A stretch of DNA of 12,060 nucleotides from Candidatus Methylomirabilis sp. (GTDB lineage Bacteria > Patescibacteriota > Patescibacteriia > DYHP01): the NCBI GenBank assembly GCA_020724105.1, contig DYHP01000027.1, forward strand, positions 1 to 12,060, given 5' to 3'. Made by a program: the position numbers and the translations under genes. Shown here one piece after another: positions 4,929 to 10,230 of this stretch (positions are counted from its first letter, which is position 1; the number at the start of each line of letters is the position of its first letter). A model generated the notes under the pieces. It had not been told where the DNA came from and made no database searches. It saw only the letters and a list, made by a program, of their open reading frames with translations.

Positions 4929-6095
4929 TTTATTAAAAATAATTTTTACTCTCCTTAATTCTTTCTTTCTTGGTCGGCTTTCTAACAGTCCGTTTTTCGC
5001 GCCCATTTTTTGAATAACGCCGTCGGAGTTTAAAATTGCCAAACGCAAGGCGTAATCAATGTTGTTTTCCCCCGACGCTCCGGTTCGGGGTCCGCTCCGA
5101 CAGGAGTCGCGAGTCCTCGGACCTTGGGCGGAAATAATCAATCCCGCGACAAAACCGCTGCCAAAAGCGTCGCCCGCGCCGGTGGTATTTATCGGCTTTG
5201 TCCCCAAACTTCTGACGAAATAGGTTTTAGTTTCTGGATTTTGAATTTTAACCCCCTCCCCGCCCAAGACGGGTCCGCCTCGGGCGGATAACTCCCCCTG
5301 TTCCCCGACTTGTCGGGGAATAGGGGGAGAATGTGGGGGTTGGTTTCGGATTTCGGATTTTTGAATCGCATATGCTCCTGCCGCCCCGTCTGTAATAATA
5401 AGAATGTTTTTGATTATAGGAGATAACTTTTTGATTATTCCTTCCAAATCTTCGTGGGGCAGACCCGCGAGTTCCGTCGCTTCCTCGCGGTTAAGATTGA
5501 AAACCGCTGTTTGTTTTATAAATTTTCCAAGTTTTTTAAATCCCAAATCCAATTCGCCTTTGCCCGGATTCCAGGCGATTTGAATTTTTTTGCGCGCCGC
5601 AAAATCAAAAACTTTTTTAAGAAATTTGATGTCCCCCCCCAAAGAAGTGATATAAAACCATTTGGTTTTCATCTTATTCTGCGGAGCGTCTTCCCAATTG
5701 ATAAAATTTGAGGCGCCGCGATAAATCAAAACCGAACGCTGGCCCGAACCGGTTAAAAGCAGGGTGGAGTAAGAAGTAAAACGTTTGTGGTCTTTTTGGA
5801 CAAGCGAGGTGTCAACTTTCGCTTTTTTGAGAATTTTTATAATTTCATTGCCCGCTTCGTCGTAGCCGACGCGCGAAAGAACTCCGACTTTTAATTTCAA
5901 ATTGCCGAAAGTGACAGCGGCATTTGTCGCCCCGCCGCCTGTATCCAAAAAAATCTCGCTCGCCTCGTTTTTACTGCCCAGCGCCAAACATTCGCCGATG
6001 CCCGTGGCGAATTTTTTTGATTTTACCAAATCAAAAGCGGGGGATTTAAGATATACGTCCCTCGTGGCAGAACCGATGGTAATAATGTCGTACAT
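4926..6095 (-). CDS. PfkB-family sugar kinase with two in-frame insertions
   Basis: This 389-aa PfkB/ribokinase-fold kinase transfers phosphate from ATP to a sugar or sugar phosphate; the substrate cannot be read. The TGAGDA motif with the catalytic Asp is at 305-310, TGGGATNAA at 52-60 and NLNREEA at 200-206. Compared with paralogue pfkB2 it has about 42 extra residues at 245-286 (KSEIRNQPPHSPPIPRQVG region, between the ITDG strand and the TTGAGDAF loop) and about 19 extra at 315-333 (PRTRDSCRSGPRTGASGE). Both are encoded by palindromic DNA. The catalytic motifs are intact and the frame is open, so it is probably functional. The start MYDIITIG at 6095 matches pfkB2 and follows the fba stop by 2 nt, with a GGGGAG ribosome site inside fba. 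It is probably translationally coupled to fba. In this operon, phosphofructokinase, sedoheptulose-7-phosphate kinase or ribokinase activity is plausible. Confidence 0.88.
   Translation of the reverse strand: MYDIITIGSATRDVYLKSPAFDLVKSKKFATGIGECLALGSKNEASEIFLDTGGGATNAAVTFGNLKLKVGVLSRVGYDEAGNEIIKILKKAKVDTSLVQKDHKRFTSYSTLLLTGSGQRSVLIYRGASNFINWEDAPQNKMKTKWFYITSLGGDIKFLKKVFDFAARKKIQIAWNPGKGELDLGFKKLGKFIKQTAVFNLNREEATELAGLPHEDLEGIIKKLSPIIKNILIITDGAAGAYAIQKSEIRNQPPHSPPIPRQVGEQGELSARGGPVLGGEGVKIQNPETKTYFVRSLGTKPINTTGAGDAFGSGFVAGLIISAQGPRTRDSCRSGPRTGASGENNIDYALRLAILNSDGVIQKMGAKNGLLESRPRKKELRRVKIIFNK
5069..5126. repeat. Palindromic in-frame insertion 2 in pfkB1
   Basis: This GC-rich segment encodes the 18-19 residues absent from the paralogue (after GLIISAQG, before ENNIDYAL). 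It contains the inverted pair ggtccg/cggacc and a tcgcga centre, and its edge carries cccgacgc. The surrounding protein aligns without loss, so the segment was added without disturbing the frame. Confidence 0.65.
5250..5363. repeat. Palindromic in-frame insertion 1 in pfkB1
   Basis: Positions 5292-5363 (minus strand) match 11957-12028 in ileS at 68 of 72 positions, and both are read in the same frame. The core is ttccccgac-tt-gtcggggaa (5301-5320), flanked by C-rich units on one arm and G-rich on the other. A further palindromic segment (about 5260-5289, ccgccc/gggcgg words) is present here but absent from the ileS copy, after which the two resume similarity (gagggggt, then caaaat). Confidence 0.85.
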
Positions 6096-6097
6096 AA

Positions 6098-7015
6098 TTA
6101 CAATTTCTCCCCGCTGCCGCACAGTTTTATTTTTTCGGCAATCACTTTTTCCATTATTTCCTTGGCGGCTCCCAAAATTTGCCGCGGGTCAAAAACTTTT
6201 TTGTCGCGTTTTAATTTACAGCGCACGCCGGCAGTAAAAGCCAAACGCAAATCAGTGTCAATGTTTATTTTGCAAATTCCGGAATTTATCGCTTTTTTGA
6301 TTTCCGAATCGGAATTGCCTTTGGCGCAGCCGATTTCCCCGCCGCATTGCCGTATCATCTTTACAAGATATGACGAAACGCCAGAGGCGCCATGTAAAAC
6401 TAAAGGAACTTGCACTGATTTGCTTATTTCTTTAAGCCGTTTCAAATCCAATTTTGGCGTTCCTTTAAATTTGTAAGCGCCGTGCGAAGTGCCGATAGCC
6501 ACGGCCAAAGCGTCGCAGTCGGTTTTTTTGACAAATTCCGCCGCTTGCTTGGGATTTGTCAAAATCGCCTCTTTTTCCGAGACGGAGACCAAATCTTCAA
6601 CGCCCTTAATCGCTCCGAGTTCCGCCTCCACTGAAATTCCTTTTTTATGCGCCCAGCCGACAACTTTTTTGGTTAATTTTAAATTTTCCGCGTACGGTAA
6701 AGCCGAGCCGTCGAACATCACCGAAGTGTAGCCCGCGGAAAGCGCCTTTTTAATAATTTTCAAATCTTTTCCGTGGTCTAAATGAAAAACGATTTTTAAA
6801 TCTTTTTTGGCGGCGGTTTTCACCATATTTGCCAAATTTTCCATTCCGGCGTATTTAATGGCGCCTTCGGAGGTCTGGACTATTACCGGCGATTTTAATT
6901 TTTTTGCGACTTCAACAATCGCCTGCAAAAATTCTAAATCATTGATGTTAAAAGCAGGGACAGCATACTTGCCTTTCCTTGCTTTTGTTAGGACTGATTT
7001 GAGAGAAACCAGCAT
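6098..7015 (-). CDS. fba: Fructose-bisphosphate aldolase, class II
   Basis: This 305-aa zinc aldolase cleaves fructose-1,6-bisphosphate to dihydroxyacetone phosphate and glyceraldehyde-3-phosphate and the reverse; many class II enzymes also act on sedoheptulose-1,7-bisphosphate. HLDHG (78-82) carries the catalytic Asp80 and zinc ligand His81. VEAELG (129-134) has the conserved Glu residues. His178 (TSHG) and His208 (HGASG) complete the metal site, and NIDTD (251-255) binds phosphate. Length and start (MLVSLKSVL) are typical. It lies between the two PfkB kinase genes, 69 nt after pfkB2 and 2 nt before pfkB1. No Shine-Dalgarno is visible upstream; the 7016-7084 spacer is AT-rich with only a weak inverted repeat. 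Confidence 0.95.
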   Translation of the reverse strand: MLVSLKSVLTKARKGKYAVPAFNINDLEFLQAIVEVAKKLKSPVIVQTSEGAIKYAGMENLANMVKTAAKKDLKIVFHLDHGKDLKIIKKALSAGYTSVMFDGSALPYAENLKLTKKVVGWAHKKGISVEAELGAIKGVEDLVSVSEKEAILTNPKQAAEFVKKTDCDALAVAIGTSHGAYKFKGTPKLDLKRLKEISKSVQVPLVLHGASGVSSYLVKMIRQCGGEIGCAKGNSDSEIKKAINSGICKINIDTDLRLAFTAGVRCKLKRDKKVFDPRQILGAAKEIMEKVIAEKIKLCGSGEKL

Positions 7016-7084
7016 AAAAAATTAATAAACCTAAATTACTCATCTTGATTAAACTCGAAATTAGAATATTTGGATTTGAATTTT

Positions 7085-8050
7085 TTATATTTCTCGTGGT
7101 TTTATTTTGGAGTATCGTCTAAGCCACTTGGTCATCTCATTTTTATGTAAAAGTCCTGCTTGCGGACCGACTTTGGTGATGACTGAAGCCGAATTGGCAG
7201 CGCCCCATCTTAAGGCGTTGGGCGCGGTTTCGCCGCAGACCAAAGCCGCCATAAAACCGGTGGAATAAGCGTCGCCCGCGCCAGTCATTTCCACGACTTT
7301 TATCGGGAAAACCCCCATTGACCAATGATTTTTGCCGTCATGGGCGTATGAACCGCGGGGGCCGTCGGTAACCACGACCACTTTCGGGCCTTGGGCGTAA
7401 AGTTCGGCAAGCAACGGCTTGATGCCCGCATGCCTGCCCACCAATCCTTCTGCCTCTTCCTTGTTTAAAAACAAAACTTCGGTTGATTTCAAGAGTGACT
7501 TCATGCTTTCCAGGCCCCGCCGCAACTGATGGCTGCCCGGGTTGTAGCCGAGTTTTGTGCCGTTTTTTTGCGCGAAATTCAAAATCTGGCGGTTTAATTT
7601 TAAATGATTTTTACCGACCGAAGTGTAGTAAATCCATCGTGTCTGTTCCAATTTCGGCAATGAATATTCGCGCAAAAGATGATAAACGAGAATTGTCCTT
7701 TCCGCTTTGTAATTTAAAACCACGGAGTAATTTGACGGTCTGCCTTTGTCAACTTTCAAATATTTAAGCGATACGCCTTCTGCTTTCATTTTTTTGATGA
7801 TTTTTTGGCCGGTCTCGTCGTCGCCGACAATTGAATAAAAAGCCGACTTTAGCCCGAGGCGCGCCGAACCGACGGCGTTGTTTGCCGCGTTGCCGGCGAT
7901 TTGCTGGTCCAAACTTATAATCGGAATTTTGTCGGCATAACTTAGGCACAACAAACATTTTGACCTGTCGGCCGTGCACATCACCGACGCCTCGTTCACT
8001 TTCACGAACGTATCAAGCGTCGCATCGCCGATTGAGATGATGTCATACAT
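7085..8050 (-). CDS. PfkB-family sugar kinase
   Basis: This 321-aa ribokinase-fold kinase is a paralogue of the gene at 4926-6095, with the same opening (MYDIISIGDATLD versus MYDIITIGSATRD). The anion-hole/catalytic motif TGAGDA is at 256-261 and LNKEEAEGL at 195-203. It lacks both insertions found in pfkB1 and so shows the ancestral length. A Cys-containing stretch CTADRSKCLLC (25-35) lies near the lid region. Operon position, between the 65-aa ORF and fba, suggests a pentose- or hexose-phosphate substrate, but specificity cannot be assigned. The start has no Shine-Dalgarno; palindrome 8057-8143 ends 6 nt before it. Confidence 0.88.
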   Translation of the reverse strand: MYDIISIGDATLDTFVKVNEASVMCTADRSKCLLCLSYADKIPIISLDQQIAGNAANNAVGSARLGLKSAFYSIVGDDETGQKIIKKMKAEGVSLKYLKVDKGRPSNYSVVLNYKAERTILVYHLLREYSLPKLEQTRWIYYTSVGKNHLKLNRQILNFAQKNGTKLGYNPGSHQLRRGLESMKSLLKSTEVLFLNKEEAEGLVGRHAGIKPLLAELYAQGPKVVVVTDGPRGSYAHDGKNHWSMGVFPIKVVEMTGAGDAYSTGFMAALVCGETAPNALRWGAANSASVITKVGPQAGLLHKNEMTKWLRRYSKIKPREI

Positions 8051-8056
8051 AATTTA

Positions 8057-8143
8057 TAGAGGCCATTTTACGCCATAATTACGCCAATTTACGCCAAAAA
8101 ACCTGGCGTATTATGGTGTTGTGATGGCGTCTGATGGCTTCTA
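8057..8143. repeat. 87-bp palindromic leader element, family A copy 2
   Basis: The ends are tagaggcca and tggcttcta. Each arm has three CGCCA-type units with 4-5 nt between them (one unit on the right arm is degenerate, acacca). Its reverse complement aligns end to end with 1902-1990. It separates the 65-aa ORF from pfkB2: its outer TAG is the ORF's stop codon (8141-8143) and its inner edge lies 6 nt before the pfkB2 ATG. Confidence 0.85.
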
Positions 8144-8338
8144 TTCTAACTTTCCGTGTCTTGCGATTTCCTCCGCCAAAAGACCGGCTGTTTCCTCTGC
8201 CGAATCCCTGATTTTCTTGAAAAGTTTTTCGCACTCGCCGCATTCTTTGGCGTCATTCAAGTAGTGCTTATCAATGCGCCATTGAATATCGGAAATGCTG
8301 TGGAGAAGATTGACAAGGTCGTAATGCAAATTCTTCAT
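8141..8338 (-). CDS. Small helical hypothetical protein, 65 aa
   Basis: The protein reads MKNLHYDLVNLLHSISDIQWRIDK at its start and looks all-helical. A CGEC pair (residues 33-36) resembles half of a metal site or a redox pair, and an amphipathic Glu-rich helix forms the C-terminus. I recognise no characterised family; similar short helical ORFs occur in Patescibacteria, from memory and not verified. It lies inside the pentose-phosphate operon between rpe and pfkB2. The TAG stop is contributed by the outer edge of repeat 8057-8143, and palindrome 8347-8431 ends 8 nt before its start. No Shine-Dalgarno is present. Confidence 0.65.
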   Translation of the reverse strand: MKNLHYDLVNLLHSISDIQWRIDKHYLNDAKECGECEKLFKKIRDSAEETAGLLAEEIARHGKLE

Positions 8339-8346
8339 ACATTGGG

Positions 8347-8431
8347 TAGAAGTGGAAAACGCGAATAGTAACGCGGAAAAACGCGGAAAAATCAGCGTCT
8401 CTGCGTAATTATCTGCGTTATTCTGCTTCTA
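8347..8431. repeat. 85-bp palindromic element at the rpe 3' end
   Basis: The ends are tagaag and cttcta. Each arm carries three ACGC-type units (left acgcga, acgcgg, acgcgg; right, in complement, acgcag, acgcag, acgctg). Pairing is imperfect but spacing is kept. It overlaps the rpe gene: the last residues (EAE) and the TAA stop at 8418-8420 lie within the right arm. The inner edge is 8 nt before the 65-aa ORF ATG. Size and ends match the family A elements, but the unit sequence differs. Confidence 0.75.
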
Positions 8432-9083
8432 ATAAATTAAATTGCTCTATTGTCTCTTTAATATCTTTGCTCTCAAAAATCGCGCTAGCCGCCACTAAAT
8501 AATCCGCGCCGGCGGATAAAATTTCTTTCGCGTTTTTTAAATTTACCCCGCCGTCAACTCCGATTTCAATCCGCGGCTCCAATCTTTTGATTTGTTTGAT
8601 TTTCTCCAAAGCGGTTTTCTGGAATTCTTGGCCGCTCCAACCCGGATTTACACCCATTACCAAAACCGAATCAATAAATTTTAAATACGGCTCAATTGAT
8701 TCGACTCCTGTTCCCGGATTTATCGCTATGCCGATTTTACATTTTTTTTTGAATCTTTTATTATTATTTTTAATCAAATCTATAATTGTCTGCGGCTTTT
8801 TTGTTGCTTCAAAGTGGAAAAAAATTCTTTCTGCGCCGTGTTTAACGAAAATTTTTATTAAAATTTCCGGTCGCAAGACCATTAAATGAACTTCATAATC
8901 GATTTTTAAATTTAAATTTCGCCATGTCCGAATAATATCAACCATCGTGCCCCAGGTTTTATTCGGCACGAAAATGCCGTCCATTATGTCAAACTGAACC
9001 CGCTTTACATAAGGAGCGACGGCTTTTGTCTTTTCAATAAATTCTTCTCTGTTTTTTGCAAGAATGGCGGGAACAAGTTCCAT
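8418..9083 (-). CDS. rpe: Ribulose-phosphate 3-epimerase-like protein
   Basis: This 221-aa TIM-barrel protein has the family's length and landmarks: VPAILAKN at the N-terminus, FDIMDGIFVPN (31-41), EVHLM, NPGWSGQEF and the phosphate-binding VDGGV. It should interconvert ribulose-5-P and xylulose-5-P. In characterised enzymes the first motif has a metal-binding His two residues before Asp; here that residue is Gln30 (VQFD). The Ser usual in the N-terminal PSIL motif is Ala (PAIL). The Asp32, VHLM His and VDGG Asp positions are kept. A divergent subfamily is therefore likely. I chose MELVPAIL at 9083 rather than the ATG at 9140, because the extra residues come from palindrome 9101-9147. The gene follows rpiB closely. 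Confidence 0.85.
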   Translation of the reverse strand: MELVPAILAKNREEFIEKTKAVAPYVKRVQFDIMDGIFVPNKTWGTMVDIIRTWRNLNLKIDYEVHLMVLRPEILIKIFVKHGAERIFFHFEATKKPQTIIDLIKNNNKRFKKKCKIGIAINPGTGVESIEPYLKFIDSVLVMGVNPGWSGQEFQKTALEKIKQIKRLEPRIEIGVDGGVNLKNAKEILSAGADYLVAASAIFESKDIKETIEQFNLLEAE

Positions 9084-9100
9084 AATTAAACTATTGACTG

Positions 9101-9147
9101 TTAATCCTTGGCTATTGACAATGTGGTAATCAAGGATCAAGGATTAA
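9101..9147. repeat. Palindromic spacer between rpiB and rpe
   Basis: A perfect 10-bp inverted repeat, ttaatccttg (9101-9110) with caaggattaa (9138-9147), encloses a further caaggat word (9131-9137). The right arm contains the rpiB TAA stop (9144-9146). The left edge is 17 nt before the rpe ATG chosen here. Confidence 0.7.
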
Positions 9148-9644
9148 AACATCGTCTCCATCCTTTGAATCTTCTCAACTCTTCTCACATGTCTCTTTTC
9201 CTTACTGAATAGTGTCTTTAAAAACGTATCTATTATTTTCTTCGCTTTATCAAATGAAATCTCCCAACCCGACAGGCATAAAACATTCGCGTCATTGTGC
9301 TCGCGCGTTATTTTCGCTTCGCGGGGATTTGAAATGGCAACGGCGCGCACGCCTTTTACCTTATTCGCCGCAATGCAAACGCCTTGCCCCGAACCGCAAA
9401 ATAATATTCCGAAATCGCCATTTAACGCAACTTGCAACCCCGAACCAGAACTTGCTTCGTTCGTTCGGTACGAGGCAGGCGCGACTTTTAACGCCACTCT
9501 ACGGGCATAATCGGGGTAATCATCGTCTTTAATAAACTTCTTCGCGCCTAAATCAAAAATCTTGTATCCTGAATCTTTAAGATATTTCTTAATCTGCTCT
9601 TTTAATTTGAACCCGGCGTGGTCGGCGCCTAAATACACTTCCAT
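9144..9644 (-). CDS. rpiB: Ribose-5-phosphate isomerase B with a palindromic insertion
   Basis: This 166-aa RpiB/LacAB-type isomerase interconverts ribose-5-P and ribulose-5-P. Landmarks are GADHAGF (6-12), DDDYPDYA (40-47), CGSGQGVCIAANKVKGVRA (83-101), with the active-site Cys region, and HNDANVL (116-122). About 20 residues (56-74, PASYRTNEASSGSGLQVAL) are extra compared with E. coli RpiB as I recall it, where VAL is followed within a few residues by the GGIL strand. They lie between the VALKVA helix and the GDFGIL strand, and catalytic motifs are untouched. The start MEVYLGADH at 9644 fits the family; a longer ORF to 9758 would add a tail encoded by the leader palindrome 9645-9719. It is first in the operon behind the promoter at 9729-9758. 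Confidence 0.9.
   Translation of the reverse strand: MEVYLGADHAGFKLKEQIKKYLKDSGYKIFDLGAKKFIKDDDYPDYARRVALKVAPASYRTNEASSGSGLQVALNGDFGILFCGSGQGVCIAANKVKGVRAVAISNPREAKITREHNDANVLCLSGWEISFDKAKKIIDTFLKTLFSKEKRHVRRVEKIQRMETMF
9421..9494. repeat. In-frame palindromic insertion in rpiB with flanking direct repeats
   Basis: The 8-bp word tttaacgc occurs at 9421-9428 and 9487-9494, exactly 66 bp apart, so that VAL is encoded on both sides of the extra residues. Inside, ccgaacgaac and gttctggttcgg form an imperfect hairpin on the minus strand. The layout looks like an insertion with a target-site duplication, or a tandem duplication that captured a palindrome; length is a multiple of three. Confidence 0.65.
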
Positions 9645-9719
9645 AGACAAAAGAACAAAGAAACACAAGAACAGAAGAATAAATTGTTTCTCAGTTTCTC
9701 TGTTTCTAAGTTTCTCGGT
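9645..9719. repeat. Palindromic rpiB leader with 8-nt units
   Basis: The complement of the right arm has four 8-nt units of the form NNagaaac; the left arm has four matching units (aaagaac, aaagaaac, acaagaac, agaagaa). The two arms pair imperfectly around a short centre at about 9681-9686. It occupies the whole leader between the predicted transcription start (about 9722) and the rpiB ATG at 9644. There is no Shine-Dalgarno in it. Confidence 0.7.
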
Positions 9720-9728
9720 TATATATGT

Positions 9729-9758
9729 ATTATACCACAATCGTAAAGTCAATAACAA
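9729..9758 (-). promoter_or_regulatory. Extended -10 promoter of the pentose-phosphate operon
   Basis: On the minus strand a perfect TATAAT (9729-9734) is preceded by TGG, an extended -10 element. A weaker -35, TTGTTA (9753-9758), lies 18 nt upstream. Transcription would start near 9722, at the edge of palindrome 9645-9719. The -35 overlaps the T-run of the preceding terminator. It is the only clear promoter I find for the eight-gene operon. Confidence 0.7.
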
Positions 9759-9786
9759 AAACCCCGAACCAATGTATGATTCGGGG
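9757..9786 (-). terminator. Rho-independent terminator of the upstream gene pair
   Basis: The stem ccccgaa/ttcgggg (9762-9768 with 9780-9786, 11-nt loop) is followed on the minus strand by GTTTTTG. It closes the transcription unit of the 105-aa gene just before the rpiB promoter, separating the two units by only a few bases. Confidence 0.75.
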
Positions 9787-9799
9787 ATGAGAATTGAAA

Positions 9800-9817
9800 T
9801 TAATGATTTACGCTCAT
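9800..9817 (-). CDS. Possible 5-codon ORF with perfect ribosome site
   Basis: Immediately after the 105-aa gene, whose TAG stop begins the sequence TAGGAGGG, an ATG at 9817 opens MSVNH and stops at TAA. Spacing from AGGAGG to ATG is about 7 nt, better than for almost any other gene here. It may be a vestige of a lost gene, a coupled mini-ORF, or chance before the terminator. Confidence 0.25.
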   Translation of the reverse strand: MSVNH

Positions 9818-9827
9818 TTTTTCCCTC

Positions 9828-10145
9828 CTAATTCCCAAACCCTTTGGATGGTTTTTTTTGGTAAACCTCCTTAATGGCTCTGCACATTGCATCGTTGAAG
9901 AGGCGTCCCGATTTGGACAAAAGAAACTTTTTTCTAATGCTCTTCTGCGCTTCAACTTCGTAACAAGAAGTCACAGATTTCAAGGCCGCCAAGACCGCCA
10001 AATGAAAATTTTGCTCGGTTTTGCCGTCAAAATTCAATCTATCGGAAATATCTTTAACAATCTGATTCGCTTTAGTATAATGCTTATCAAGATTATAAAC
10101 CAGCCAAATCGCCGCATCCATTAATTCTTCTGTTTTTAAATCCAT
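9828..10145 (-). CDS. Hypothetical protein, 105 aa, mostly helical
   Basis: The start is MDLKTEELMD at 10145, placed by the GGAGAA ribosome site about 6 nt upstream. A longer open frame extends to 10481, but its added part is antisense-like and overlaps the preceding gene, so I reject it. The protein appears largely alpha-helical with a Lys-rich second half; Cys occurs at only two sites. I recognise no family and see no signal peptide or membrane segment. It lies 85 nt downstream of the broken gene 10231-11048 on the same strand, so the two probably shared a transcript, and ends at the terminator 9757-9786. Confidence 0.65.
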   Translation of the reverse strand: MDLKTEELMDAAIWLVYNLDKHYTKANQIVKDISDRLNFDGKTEQNFHLAVLAALKSVTSCYEVEAQKSIRKKFLLSKSGRLFNDAMCRAIKEVYQKKPSKGFGN

Positions 10146-10230
10146 TTCCGTTCTCCTCTTTTTATTAAAGTCCATCTTGTCTAAATCTTGGCAGAATGAG
10201 TTTAAACCGTTAACCTTTTGACTTTTTGAT

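Noticed and set aside
5250..5363. An intein or intron in pfkB1/ileS
   Set aside because: The insertions are only 40-50 codons, have no splicing-domain motifs, and are palindromic; no group I or II intron core is visible.
6096..6122. Earlier ATG for pfkB1 at 6122 giving MRQRGEIVI before MYDII
   Set aside because: It overlaps fba; the paralogue begins exactly at MYDII and a GGGGAG site lies at suitable distance before the ATG at 6095.
7016..7084. A palindromic leader before fba
   Set aside because: Only a weak, gapped AT-rich complementarity is present; I could not align two arms convincingly.
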